Source of the DNA: Akkermansiaceae bacterium UBA956
Lineage (GTDB): Bacteria > Verrucomicrobiota > Verrucomicrobiia > Verrucomicrobiales > Akkermansiaceae
Length of the DNA: 64,000 nt
NCBI GenBank assembly: GCA_002293145.1
Contig: DBCO01000007.1
Coordinates: 183,589 to 247,588, forward strand
Direction of reading: 5' to 3'
In this document: piece after piece, positions 24,453-32,493 of the stretch
How the letters are laid out: every line of letters begins with the position of its first letter
How positions within the stretch are numbered: position 1 is the stretch's first letter
Made by a program: the position numbers and the translations under genes
The notes under the pieces: generated by a model
What the model was told of the DNA's origin: nothing
What the model saw: only the letters and a program-made list of their open reading frames with translations
Databases searched by the model: none

Positions 24453-24476
24453 TTACGTCAAGTAATTATTTCACAA
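24453..24476 (-). promoter_or_regulatory. Shared regulatory block B of the element
   Basis: On the coding strand it reads TTGTGA-AATAATTA-CTTGACGTAA, then GGAATAT. It shares the exact CTTGACGTAA and the flanking TTGTG with block A at 20801-20825. It lies 27 bp upstream of the xis-like ATG. Confidence 0.55.
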
Positions 24477-24555
24477 AAAAAACGCGGCATGGTAAAACCA
24501 TCCGCGCCTTTATTTATAAGGATTTTTTTGTGGTAGATTGCTGACTATGTGTTTT

Positions 24556-25761
24556 TCATGCTGTTTTCCCCTTGCTATTGATGGCGATTTTGAGCGGTCT
24601 TAGCGACCAAATTTTCAGCGCGTCTGCCTTGGTGATTTTTCCGACATAATGAGTTCGGAGCATTTGTAATCCGCCTGCGTGACCATGCTCAAAAACAAGC
24701 GTTTCAATAGGCTTGCCCAATGCCACGTTGATTGATGCGGCGGTGTGACGAAGCGCGTTCTGAGGCCAGTGAGGCGCGTTCTCTGGTGGTTCTGCATCAC
24801 CTAGCCCCTTACTAAACACTAGGTCAGACCATACCGCCCAACCCGCTAGTCTGCGGACTGCTTTGTCCTTACGCTCAAAATTTGCTGGTATCAGCTCGGT
24901 GGCAGGCTTGTATGCGTCCAACCAAGCCGCAAGTGGCTCGGTCATTTGAATGAATCTGCGTTTTTTCGTTTTTGCAGAAGTAGCAGGAACGGTGATGCCC
25001 TCGGCTGAAATGTCTGACATTTGCAAGCGTTCGATTTCGGCTTGTCGCATGCCAGTGAATAGACTGATTGCCAGAACTGGCACCATGTCAGGGAAATGCT
25101 TCTCTGCTGTTTGCAATAGCGTTTCTGCTTCCTTTGCGCTCAATACGCCGATTTCTTCGGTGACTACTGCCTTGCGCTCGGCATGCTTCAAATTTTCAGC
25201 GTTACACCAACCGCGCTTAGGCACTGCGCACCATCTCCAGAACGTAGTAAGTAATCGCAATTTTGCATTATAGGAAGTTGCCCCTGAAGTCCTCTCTTGC
25301 AAATGCGCTTCGATCTCATCGCAAGATATAGTTGATAGAACTCGACCAGCAAAGTCGTTGCGCAAGTGGCTTGCTAGGTGCCTGATTGCCTGTTGCTGTT
25401 TTTCAGAGAGTTCTGATTTTGCGGTTATGAATTGATCGAGTGCCTGATCAATTGTGACGCTTGCCTGCTTTTCCCGTTCCATGGCCGCAATACGGCTTGC
25501 TGCTTCCAAGATCGAGATGCCGAACGGTGCCAGTAGTTCTGATGCCTTGGCGGCCTGTTCTGCGAGTGTTGGGGGTAGGGCGGTGGCAACTTCGCCAAAC
25601 TTTTTTGCATCATTGCGGAGCTTCTTTTGTGCCTCTAGTGCGGCTTCTCTTGTTTTGAAATGGTGACGTTCACGCCGTCCACTGATCGAATACTGAGCAG
25701 GGACATTTACACGCCATGAATTTTGAACTTGTTTCACAGTAAATTTTACGGGTCGGGGCAT
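24556..25761 (-). CDS. int: Tyrosine recombinase (integrase) of the island
   Basis: 401 aa from the ATG at 25761 (a TTG lies two codons upstream). N-terminal ~120 residues: a basic arm-binding domain (VNVPAQYSISGRRERHHFK). Then a core-binding domain and the catalytic domain with LFTGMRQAEIERLQ (Arg I), ALRHTAASINVAL (the R-H pair) and HGHAGGLQ...THYVG, where the Tyr of HYVG is the expected nucleophile. It should cut within the tRNA-Pro-derived core. It sits at the right end next to attR, the usual place, and paired ACTGCC(C)TTA sites lie just upstream of its start. Confidence 0.93.
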   Translation of the reverse strand: MPRPVKFTVKQVQNSWRVNVPAQYSISGRRERHHFKTREAALEAQKKLRNDAKKFGEVATALPPTLAEQAAKASELLAPFGISILEAASRIAAMEREKQASVTIDQALDQFITAKSELSEKQQQAIRHLASHLRNDFAGRVLSTISCDEIEAHLQERTSGATSYNAKLRLLTTFWRWCAVPKRGWCNAENLKHAERKAVVTEEIGVLSAKEAETLLQTAEKHFPDMVPVLAISLFTGMRQAEIERLQMSDISAEGITVPATSAKTKKRRFIQMTEPLAAWLDAYKPATELIPANFERKDKAVRRLAGWAVWSDLVFSKGLGDAEPPENAPHWPQNALRHTAASINVALGKPIETLVFEHGHAGGLQMLRTHYVGKITKADALKIWSLRPLKIAINSKGKTA

Positions 25762-25769
25762 GGGCAAAT

Positions 25770-25788
25770 ACTGCCTTAACTGCCCTTA
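25770..25788 (+). promoter_or_regulatory. Paired candidate integrase arm-type sites, right end
   Basis: ACTGCCTTAA (25770-25779) and ACTGCCCTTA (25779-25788), 82 bp from the att core and just upstream of the int start codon. Integrase bound here could also repress its own gene. Confidence 0.55.
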
Positions 25789-25870
25789 AAAGCAAGTGAA
25801 GATTCTGAAGATGGGGAAAATTCATTGATATTGCGTTATTTTTTTCATTGAAAAGTCATAGAGTGCCTGT

Positions 25871-25915
25871 TTTGGGAGCAGGAAGTCGTCAGTTCGAATC
25901 TGGCCGCCCCGACCA
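25871..25915 (+). repeat. attR: right copy of the 45-bp att core
   Basis: Identical to the 3' 45 bp of tRNA-Pro (19176-19220). The wider match 25859-25915 has two differences from 19164-19220. There is no 5' half of a tRNA here, so it is not a gene. Confidence 0.93.
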
Positions 25916-26263
25916 ATACATCATCACTCGATTGCTTGTTCACAAGAAGTAATCGCGTAAATTCAGTTTACTGAAAATTGCCGCTTGGTTTCTACACCTG
26001 CGGTTTTTTTGTGGCTCTATTCGAGAATCGCAGTCGGTTCTGTATCAATGCCTTATGTTTTGATTGAAGACTCCAATCATTAGAATGGGGATGTTTGTGC
26101 GTTGAAAAAATGTTAGAATTCCTCTGCCTTATGAAAGGCTTGTTTCTTGTTAGATTGGGTTTTTAATGAGACTTTTTTTGATCGTGCATTTTGATCCTTG
26201 CGTCGTAATTTCCTTAAAAAATCAAGGACTAGAAAAAAGATGAAAATTTATTGTGATTTTTTC
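25916..26263. other. Intergenic stretch between the element and tRNA-Asn
   Basis: No gene seen. It contains a terminator-like hairpin at 25981-26010 that probably served tRNA-Pro before integration, and AT-rich DNA before the tRNA-Asn promoter. Confidence 0.5.
25981..26010 (+). terminator. Probable former terminator of tRNA-Pro
   Basis: CCGC-TT-GGT / ACC-T-GCGG with a TTCTAC loop, then seven T. It is 65 bp after attR. Confidence 0.5.
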
Positions 26264-26292
26264 TTGACCCTACGCAGTGAAAATGTTTACTT
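26264..26292 (+). promoter_or_regulatory. Candidate promoter of tRNA-Asn
   Basis: TTGACC at 26264-26269, a 17-bp spacer, TTTACT at 26287-26292, 37 bp upstream of the mature tRNA. Confidence 0.45.
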
Positions 26293-26329
26293 CTGCCGCG
26301 CCTCGTAGGTAACTGCAGCGTCAAAAAAA

Positions 26330-26404
26330 TCGGGTTTAGCTCAGCGGTAGAGCGGATGGCTGTTAACCATTAGGTCCTAGGTTCGAATCCTAGAACCCGA
26401 GCCA
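26330..26404 (+). tRNA. tRNA-Asn (anticodon GTT)
   Basis: A 75-nt cloverleaf: acceptor TCGGGTT/AACCCGA, D arm GCTCAGCGGTAGAGC, anticodon stem-loop GATGG-CTGTTAA-CCATT giving GTT, T arm with GTTCGAATC, discriminator G and encoded CCA. Confidence 0.97.
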
Positions 26405-26406
26405 AT

Positions 26407-26443
26407 AAAGGTCTTGTTCGAAGGAGCAAGGCCTTTACTTTTT
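26407..26443 (+). terminator. Terminator after tRNA-Asn
   Basis: AAAGGTCTTG / CAAGGCCTTT stem (one G-T pair), 10-nt loop, then ACTTTTT. Confidence 0.75.
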
Positions 26444-26455
26444 GGTAATTGAAGC

Positions 26456-26551
26456 CTCCGTGAGGAATGCTCCGTGAGGAATGCTCCGTGAGGAATGCTC
26501 CGTGAGGAATGCTCCGTGAGGAATGCTCCGTGAGGAATGCTCCGTGAGGAA
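26456..26551. repeat. 14-bp tandem repeat, ~6.9 copies
   Basis: The unit CTCCGTGAGGAATG is repeated six times without change from 26456 to 26539, followed by a partial seventh (CTCCGTGAGGAA). It lies between the tRNA-Asn terminator and the end of the lipoprotein gene on the other strand. No coding role is apparent. Confidence 0.95.
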
Positions 26552-26584
26552 ACTCGTTGATCGAGCAATCGGGAATCCAGATGC

Positions 26585-26615
26585 AAAAAAAGACTGAGTG
26601 CGGAGACTCAGTCTT
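26585..26615 (-). terminator. Terminator of the Tyr/Gly-rich lipoprotein gene
   Basis: A perfect 10-bp stem AAGACTGAGT / ACTCAGTCTT with a 6-nt loop. The plus-strand A run before it makes a U run on minus-strand RNA. Confidence 0.8.
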
Positions 26616-26663
26616 GAGATGTGTTGATAGGTTCGGCGCTTTTAGCCCATTCCTGCTACCTTT

Positions 26664-27578
26664 TTAGCGTTGGAATCTTCTCAACCCGCCGCGACTGCCG
26701 CTGTCATCACCACCGCTGAAGGGGCTGGGACCATCATCGGATTTTTGCGAACCTTTCCAGCCACTATTGGTTGAACGAGTCTGGCGGGGTTGTTCACGGA
26801 TTTGCGGGGTTTCGATGCTTGTAATGCTTTCTTGACGCTGTGGGCTAGAATCAATGCGAGGGGATGCGCCACGACCACTGCGATCGAGCCCGCCAAACAT
26901 ACCACCATTGCTGGGACGTGGTTGGGTTTGCAATGCCTCGTTGATCAAAGTGGGTGATTGCGTCTGTGGTTGAGCTTGATTGCTGCCGCCAAAACCAGAA
27001 AAACTGGAGGGGCGCTGATTCATGGAGGAGGAATTTCCGCGATTGAAGCCGCCATTCATCCAGCCATTACCTTGTGCTGATGGTGTTGCGGGTGCTTGAT
27101 AGTTTTGCGAGGCACGCTGTTGAAGTTGTGAGCGTTGCGAGGAGCTCATCCAAGATGGAGTGCCGCCGGAGCTAACTTTGCGCGACCAATGATAATTGGC
27201 GGACTCGTAGTTGCTTAAGCGATCATCATAACGCGAGAGATTTCGTACAGTAATCCGCGATGGAGGAGGGCAGTAGCCGTGCCCCGACCAACCTCCAGGG
27301 TGTGGGCATCCAAGAATGGGCGTCGGCAAGTATCCAACTGGGTAGTAGCCATAGAGGTAAGGGTCGTAGTAACTGCCGCGGACGCGGTCATAGTAGCAGT
27401 ATCGATACGGATCATAGGCCCAGCGGCTATCGCCTGTGCTTATGAATACGGAAGAGCTGTAGCTACCAGATGAGCCGTATGAACTATAGCCGACGGAGCC
27501 TCCGTAGTAGGGGTCAATGTAGCAAGAGCTGAGAACCAGAGTGCTGACGGATGCCGCTAAGATAAGTAGTTTTTTCAT
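26664..27578 (-). CDS. Tyr/Gly/Ser-rich lipoprotein, unknown
   Basis: A 304-aa protein. The signal MKKLLILAASVSTLVLSSC ends in a lipobox (LSSC). Residues ~20-105 are very rich in Tyr, Gly and Ser (YYGGSVGYSSYGSSGSYSSS) and include YDPYRYCYYDRVRGSYYDPY. A compact middle (~110-145: RITVRNLSRYDDRLSNYESA) is followed by a low-complexity Asn/Gln/Ser/Gly tail. No enzyme motif. Likely anchored in the outer membrane or facing the surface; function unknown. Monocistronic, with its own terminator. Confidence 0.85.
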   Translation of the reverse strand: MKKLLILAASVSTLVLSSCYIDPYYGGSVGYSSYGSSGSYSSSVFISTGDSRWAYDPYRYCYYDRVRGSYYDPYLYGYYPVGYLPTPILGCPHPGGWSGHGYCPPPSRITVRNLSRYDDRLSNYESANYHWSRKVSSGGTPSWMSSSQRSQLQQRASQNYQAPATPSAQGNGWMNGGFNRGNSSSMNQRPSSFSGFGGSNQAQPQTQSPTLINEALQTQPRPSNGGMFGGLDRSGRGASPRIDSSPQRQESITSIETPQIREQPRQTRSTNSGWKGSQKSDDGPSPFSGGDDSGSRGGLRRFQR

Positions 27579-27692
27579 TTCACTAGTGTGACGTGATTTT
27601 AAACAAAATATTCAACGCCATTCAAGAAAGATATTTGAGCGAAAGAATTGACATCACCTCACGCATCGGTTTCTCTCGCTTCACGAAAAACT

Positions 27693-28706
27693 ATGACGGA
27701 TACGCGAGCGATTTTGGTGACAGGCGGGGCGGGGTACATTGGATCGCATACGGTACGCCTCTTGGCAGGAGAGGGGCGAAAAATCGTCGTTCTTGACAAT
27801 TTGGTGCATGGGCACGAGGACTCGATCATTGATACCGCGGTTGACTTTGTTCTTGGTGGCATTGGTGATCACGCGCTACTGCGAAGTCTTTTCCAGCGTT
27901 ATGATTTTTCTTCTGTAGTGCATTTTGCTGCCTTTGCCTACGTTGGAGAATCAGTGACTAAGCCGCTGAAATACTACCGGAACAATACAGCGGAACCATT
28001 GGCCCTGTTGGAGGTGATGGAGGAATTCGGTTGCAAAAACTTTGTGTTTTCCTCGACTTGCGCAACTTATGGAATTCCCGATCAAATTCCTATTACGGAG
28101 AAGACTCGTCAATCACCCATCAATTCGTATGGTCGCAGCAAATTGATGCTTGAGTGGATTTTGGCCGATTGTGAGACAGCCTGGGGCCTGCGTTCGGCTT
28201 GTTTGCGGTATTTCAATGCCAGTGGCTGTGCAGAAGATGGCTTGATTGGTGAAGATCATAATCCTGAAACCCATCTGATACCACGGGTGTTGATGGCCCT
28301 AACCGGCGAGGCGGGACCTGTGGAAATTTTTGGCACTGACTATCCGACACCTGATGGAACATGCATTCGTGACTACATTCACGTCAAAGATCTGGCGGCA
28401 GCGCATGCGAAAGCTCTCGATCATCTGGCGAACGGCGGCAACTCTGTTCGCGTCAATCTCGGCACGGGAGTTGGTATCTCTGTCAAAGAAATCATCAGTG
28501 CTGTCGAAAAAGTTACTGGTCAGACTGTGCCACTGGTGCTAGGAAATCGCCGCGCCGGTGACCCTGCACATCTTGTTGCTGACCCGAGTCTAGCGGCAGA
28601 ATTACTTGGTTGGCGAGCCACACGTCTGGATATTGTGGAGACTGTTCGCTCGGCATGGGCTTGGATGAACGGTCCAAAAAGGGGGCGTTATGCCACGAAA
28701 TCCTGA
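27693..28706 (+). CDS. galE: UDP-glucose 4-epimerase
   Basis: 337 aa from the ATG at 27693 (MTDTRAILVTGGAGYIGSHT). The NAD motif is GGAGYIG at ~10-16. The SDR catalytic residues are seen in FSSTCATYG (Ser/Thr) and SYGRSKLMLE (Tyr-x-x-x-Lys, ~145-149). GTDYPTPDGTCIRDYIHV is the typical GalE signature near residue 220. It interconverts UDP-glucose and UDP-galactose, feeding galactose use and surface polysaccharide. The frame extends upstream to 27648, but the later ATG fits the family. Monocistronic; the pseudopilin genes follow after 86 bp with their own promoter. Confidence 0.94.
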   Translation: MTDTRAILVTGGAGYIGSHTVRLLAGEGRKIVVLDNLVHGHEDSIIDTAVDFVLGGIGDHALLRSLFQRYDFSSVVHFAAFAYVGESVTKPLKYYRNNTAEPLALLEVMEEFGCKNFVFSSTCATYGIPDQIPITEKTRQSPINSYGRSKLMLEWILADCETAWGLRSACLRYFNASGCAEDGLIGEDHNPETHLIPRVLMALTGEAGPVEIFGTDYPTPDGTCIRDYIHVKDLAAAHAKALDHLANGGNSVRVNLGTGVGISVKEIISAVEKVTGQTVPLVLGNRRAGDPAHLVADPSLAAELLGWRATRLDIVETVRSAWAWMNGPKRGRYATKS

Positions 28707-28741
28707 CCCTTTAGTAATTGCGATGTATTCACATTTTTTTA

Positions 28742-28769
28742 TTGATTAATCATTCATCTTTGCTATCTT
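28742..28769 (+). promoter_or_regulatory. Candidate promoter of the pseudopilin cassette
   Basis: TTGATT at 28742-28747, a 16-bp spacer, TATCTT at 28764-28769, ~24 bp upstream of the first ATG. The -35 overlaps a TGATTAATCA palindrome. Confidence 0.45.
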
Positions 28770-28792
28770 TTTCCTCGTAACCCATCTACTTT

Positions 28793-29476
28793 ATGAAAAA
28801 ACCAATTGCTCCTAATTCGGGATTTCCGCCCAGCACTAAGGGATTTAGTCTTGTCGAGTTGCTGATTGTGATCGTGATCATGACAGCGTTGATGACCATG
28901 GGCGCCATGGGTATCAAAAATCTGACGGGAGGAAAAGGTACTTCGACTGCCGTAGCCAATGCTGAAGCCGTTTTTGCAGAAGCACGTCAAATCGCCATTG
29001 GTCGTGGCACCAACACTCGAGTGCTGATCGATGCACGTGATATCAACGAGCAAAGTTCCTACCTTCGCCGCATGGTGATCGCCGCGCAAAACACCGATGC
29101 GAATGGTAAACCGATCGATTCATGGTCACTCGTGAGCCGTGGTTATACCTTGCCAGACGGAACTTTTTATAGTCGTGCCTTGAGCAAGGAAAGCGCGACT
29201 GGCGGCGATGGGACCACGGATAATCAATTCACTTTTTCCAAGCAAGATGACTCGGGCAATTACATCTCCTACGAATTTAATAGCCAAGGCCTCAGCTTCA
29301 ATCCAGGAGCTACTTTCATTATTGGTGCAGGCGCGCGTCCCAAGGGAGAAGATCCGCTCATCACAGGATCTGCCAAGCGAGATTTTCAAGGATTTACCAT
29401 TTGGTCGAACGGTGAAACATCAATGTTCCGTGATCCGAGTCAAATTGGCGATTTGAATTCGATCAAAAGCTTCTAA
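28793..29476 (+). CDS. Pseudopilin-like protein, Verru_Chthon cassette protein D type
   Basis: A 227-aa protein with a prepilin-type N-terminus: after a short basic leader, GFSLVELLIVIVIMTALMT, with the Gly before F as the cleavage site and Glu at +5. The body (~50-227) contains EARQIAIGRGTNTRVLIDA and SSYLRRMVIAA, which fit cassette protein D of the Verru_Chthon families. These proteins are processed by prepilin peptidase and form a type II secretion or pilus-like filament of unknown role. First of three such genes in a row. Confidence 0.82.
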   Translation: MKKPIAPNSGFPPSTKGFSLVELLIVIVIMTALMTMGAMGIKNLTGGKGTSTAVANAEAVFAEARQIAIGRGTNTRVLIDARDINEQSSYLRRMVIAAQNTDANGKPIDSWSLVSRGYTLPDGTFYSRALSKESATGGDGTTDNQFTFSKQDDSGNYISYEFNSQGLSFNPGATFIIGAGARPKGEDPLITGSAKRDFQGFTIWSNGETSMFRDPSQIGDLNSIKSF

Positions 29477-29497
29477 TTCCCCCCGAAATAACCGCAT

Positions 29498-30235
29498 ATG
29501 AAACATTCCCACATGAAAAAACGCAAAGGTTTCACGCTGATGGAAACCGTTATCGCCATCGGTGTGCTGGCTGTCATGCTAACCGCATTCATGGGTGTCT
29601 TCGGTCCCGCGACCAAGACCATCCGCAAGGCCATCAACGTGCAAGAAGCCGATCGCCTCACGAGTGCTTTGGAAAAAGAACTTTCCACCAATCGCCCTAC
29701 CTCGGGTAACAGTGGTGAGGCAACAACAGCCTTTCACAAAGCCTATGAGTGGATTATGGAATCGCACGAAGAGAACAACGTGGTATTTGCTTACCAATAC
29801 CGCGGCGATCCCAACACGCTGCGCGCTGATGGCACCATGACTCCTTATTTAGAAAAAGACGGCCAAGCAGGCAAAGATTTCGTCGTGCAGCCGATGTTCC
29901 GCCGTCGTGATAACGCAGCATTCGTGGAAGATATGGCAGCTCTCGAAGGTCGAGTATTTTTCGTGAAAATGACCCAATTGGTATTTAGTAACAACGCGGG
30001 GCTAACCCTTGGTGAAGCTGGTAAAATCACTCCACCCCCACAACCTGCAAACTCTCCGACCTCAGCTCTCACGGGACAGGGTGCCGATGGCTATCCCGAA
30101 GCTGTCATTCCTTTTACTGCCGATTTTTATGAGATTCAGACGACAGATGTGAACTTCTTGAGGCCAGGTGGGAAGTTTAATCCTGCCTCTTACCCCATTC
30201 CGATGTTCAGTAGAAATCTTGCTGTCCGCCGCTAA
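29498..30235 (+). CDS. Pseudopilin-like protein, Verru_Chthon cassette protein B type
   Basis: A 245-aa protein with a basic leader (MKHSHMKKRK) and GFTLMETVIAIGVLAVMLTA, a prepilin signal with Glu at +5. Then FGPATKTIRKAINVQEADRL and a mixed alpha/beta body. The ordering and the T-x-x-A-I-x-V-x-E-A-D-R-L stretch fit cassette protein B. It lies 21 bp after the D-type gene and 26 bp before the C-type gene, so the three are one operon. Confidence 0.8.
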   Translation: MKHSHMKKRKGFTLMETVIAIGVLAVMLTAFMGVFGPATKTIRKAINVQEADRLTSALEKELSTNRPTSGNSGEATTAFHKAYEWIMESHEENNVVFAYQYRGDPNTLRADGTMTPYLEKDGQAGKDFVVQPMFRRRDNAAFVEDMAALEGRVFFVKMTQLVFSNNAGLTLGEAGKITPPPQPANSPTSALTGQGADGYPEAVIPFTADFYEIQTTDVNFLRPGGKFNPASYPIPMFSRNLAVRR

Positions 30236-30261
30236 TCATTCATTTTTAACTCCCATTTCGT

Positions 30262-31245
30262 ATGAAAAAACCTATTCAACACAAAGCCAACAAGCTCTCA
30301 ACGCTGAAGGGCTTCACCTTGGTCGAGCTCATGGTGGCCATGGGCATTGCCATCGTGATCATGAGTATGCTTGTCGGGATCACCAATGTAGCGATGGGCG
30401 CATGGCAGCGCAGTCGTGCCGAAGTGCGTGCTTCTCGCCAAGCGAAAGCAATGCTTGATGTGATGGCCCGCGACTTCGAGAGTATCGTTCTCCGATCGGG
30501 CAACATCAACGAGTGGCTCTACTGCAAAACAGAGACTGATTTGCCCGGTCCTGACCGCGATAAGAGCACTAACGCTGCTGAGTTGATGTTTTTCACCTCT
30601 GCTACCGATCGCTACCAAGGAGCTCTCGGCACCTCCAAGGACCTCGGTGGTGATGTTTGTGCAGTCTCCTACAAATTGGCATTCCAAGATCCTCTTGACG
30701 CCAGTGAGAGCCCTACCTCTACCTTTGTTTTCTATCGCCAATTGGTTGATCCCAAGCCCACCTTTGATTCGCTTCTTGCTAAGCCTGACTTGAAACAAGC
30801 ATTTAACGCTGAAGGTGGGAATAATCGATTTGAAACTGCGACTTCGAATTCAGGCAGCACCGATTCTCAATACGAGTTTGTCTGCGAAAACGTATATCAA
30901 TATTCGATCACTTTCCGGGTCGATGTATCTGACCCCATGAGTGTGGGTTCTACAGTTAAACCAGTGCGAGTGACCTTGGGTGATGCTGGCACGGCCAATG
31001 AGTTTCGCATTTATGGTGATCGCCTTGATACCGATGGCACACCAGCTTCGGGGGCGATGTCTGTGAGCAATGAACAACTCAAATCGGGTAAAGTCACAGG
31101 ATGCGAGATCAGCATCACGGTGCTCTCCGATACGGGTATCAATCAGCTCAAGACGCGGACCTTCATTGATGAAAAAGCGAAGGCCAAATTCCTACAAGAG
31201 CATTCCTATGAGTTCACCAAATCGGTGGACCTGCCAGGTCTGTAA
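30262..31245 (+). CDS. Pseudopilin-like protein, Verru_Chthon cassette protein C type
   Basis: A 327-aa protein with the prepilin signal GFTLVELMVAMGIAIVIMSM (Glu +5) and then MGAWQRSRAEVRASRQAKAM and LDVMARDFESIVLR, typical of larger minor pseudopilins (GspJ-like) and of cassette protein C. The long C-terminal body could sit at the filament tip. The usual large partner, protein A, is not next to it. Confidence 0.8.
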   Translation: MKKPIQHKANKLSTLKGFTLVELMVAMGIAIVIMSMLVGITNVAMGAWQRSRAEVRASRQAKAMLDVMARDFESIVLRSGNINEWLYCKTETDLPGPDRDKSTNAAELMFFTSATDRYQGALGTSKDLGGDVCAVSYKLAFQDPLDASESPTSTFVFYRQLVDPKPTFDSLLAKPDLKQAFNAEGGNNRFETATSNSGSTDSQYEFVCENVYQYSITFRVDVSDPMSVGSTVKPVRVTLGDAGTANEFRIYGDRLDTDGTPASGAMSVSNEQLKSGKVTGCEISITVLSDTGINQLKTRTFIDEKAKAKFLQEHSYEFTKSVDLPGL

Positions 31246-31314
31246 ACTTGAGCGCCTGTAATCAACTATCGCCCGTAATCAAGGCTTGCGGGCAGCCCTA
31301 AGTTATGTCACTCA

Positions 31315-32418
31315 GTGCGTGTGCAAAACGACGTGCGTGCCGTGCTTCAATATGTGCCGCAATTCCGCGGCCGTCTTTTCGTGGTGATGATCGAGGCTGG
31401 AAAACTGCCCGAGGCTGCTGTGGCGGAGTGTTTGCTCGATCTTGCTGCTCTCGAAGATGTGGGCGTGAAGCTCGTGCTTGTTGTATTAGGCGGTGACGTA
31501 AAGGATTTTTATGATTGGGGTCTTGAGTGCGAAATCAAGGTTGCCATGGCTCGACAGCCGATTACGAGCGATGGCTTGGTTCAGGAAACCAAGGAGATTT
31601 TGGGTCGAGGTCAAGTGCCCGTGGTGAATGCCACGGGCCATGGACCACTCGATGACGATCTTGTGAACTTGGTGATTGCTCTTGGTGCGACAAAATTGAT
31701 TGCGTTGCTAAAAAAAAGCATTTTAGTCGATGGCGCTCCAGTTCATGCGGTGCGCGCATCGGAAGCCGAGGAATGGGCCGCTGGAGCAGGGAATACGCGC
31801 CTCATCGAGGGCGTCGATTTGCTGCGCTTGGCGGCGACTGCTTGCCATCGAGGCGTATCACGTGTTCACGTTCTTGATGGAATGCGGCAGGGTGTTTTGG
31901 TAGATGAATTGTTCTCGAACGAAGGTGTCGGCACCATGGTCTACGCTGACAGCTATCGCGTGATCCGTGAGCTTTACTCCGAGGATATCCCTGAATTGCT
32001 TGGCATGATTGGTCGCTCGGTGCGTCGCAGTTTTTTGGTTCCTCGCAATTATGAAGAGATCGAAGAGCGCATCGGAGACTACCGCGTCATGCTGATCGAC
32101 GATAACGTGGTCGGCTGTGTGGCTCTTCATGAATATCCAGAGGATCACTGTGCAGAGATAGCTTGCCTCTATGTAAAACAATCGCACGAAGGTCGAGGCT
32201 ATGGCGCAGACTTAGTTCTTCACGCCGAAGAGATGGCGGTGAAAAAACAAGTGCCACGAGTCTTTGCGTTGACGAATCGGGCCGCTGATTTTTTTCGTGA
32301 TCGTATGGGCTACACGGAAGTAGGAGCGGCGTCTTTACCCGCATCGCGCAGGCAGTTGCTGGAGGCGAGTGGTCGCAAGTCTCTGGTTTTTGAAAAGCAT
32401 TACCCAGCAAACTGCTAG
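31315..32418 (+). CDS. argA: Amino-acid N-acetyltransferase (N-acetylglutamate synthase)
   Basis: 367 aa from GTG 31315 (GTG 31321 also possible; an in-frame stop lies at 31276). The N-terminal ~210 residues are a degenerate amino-acid-kinase domain (VKLVLVVLGGDVKDFYDW, VPVVNATGHGPL); the C-terminal ~150 are a GNAT acetyltransferase with VGCVALHEYPEDHCAEIACL and the acetyl-CoA loop QSHEGRGYGADL. This is the ArgA arrangement, the first step of arginine biosynthesis (acetyl-CoA + glutamate). The kinase part normally serves arginine feedback. It stands between the pseudopilin operon and oppA. Confidence 0.9.
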   Translation: MRVQNDVRAVLQYVPQFRGRLFVVMIEAGKLPEAAVAECLLDLAALEDVGVKLVLVVLGGDVKDFYDWGLECEIKVAMARQPITSDGLVQETKEILGRGQVPVVNATGHGPLDDDLVNLVIALGATKLIALLKKSILVDGAPVHAVRASEAEEWAAGAGNTRLIEGVDLLRLAATACHRGVSRVHVLDGMRQGVLVDELFSNEGVGTMVYADSYRVIRELYSEDIPELLGMIGRSVRRSFLVPRNYEEIEERIGDYRVMLIDDNVVGCVALHEYPEDHCAEIACLYVKQSHEGRGYGADLVLHAEEMAVKKQVPRVFALTNRAADFFRDRMGYTEVGAASLPASRRQLLEASGRKSLVFEKHYPANC

Positions 32419-32493
32419 TTGTTTGAAAAAACTCAAATTTTTCCGCTAATCGGCTTGCATCGCACTTCGATCAAAGCAAGACTTCCCCTGAAC

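Larger units (their letters stand above)
19176..25915. mobile_element. Integrated satellite-like genomic island in tRNA-Pro
   Basis: A ~6.7-kb element flanked by 45-bp exact direct repeats (19176-19220 and 25871-25915) with the tRNA-Pro 3' end as the target. All eleven likely genes are on the minus strand: int, an xis-like gene, a 61-aa gene, primase, RepA-like ATPase, an unknown, then a second group with a Nu1-type terminase small subunit, an HTH protein and three unknowns. A minus-strand terminator lies just inside the left end. Replication, integration and a packaging-recognition-like protein are present, but capsid, portal, tail and large terminase are not. This gene set fits a phage satellite that uses a helper, or a small integrated plasmid-like element. 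It has no cargo such as resistance or restriction genes that I can recognise. Confidence 0.85.

Noticed and set aside
19144..25915. Full prophage
   Set aside because: No portal, capsid, tail, lysis or large terminase genes between the att repeats.
26456..26551. CRISPR array
   Set aside because: Units are 14 bp head to tail with no spacers and no cas genes nearby.
26377..26586. Open frame across the 14-bp repeats
   Set aside because: It starts in the repeats, ends in the tRNA-Asn region and owes its length to the repeat unit.
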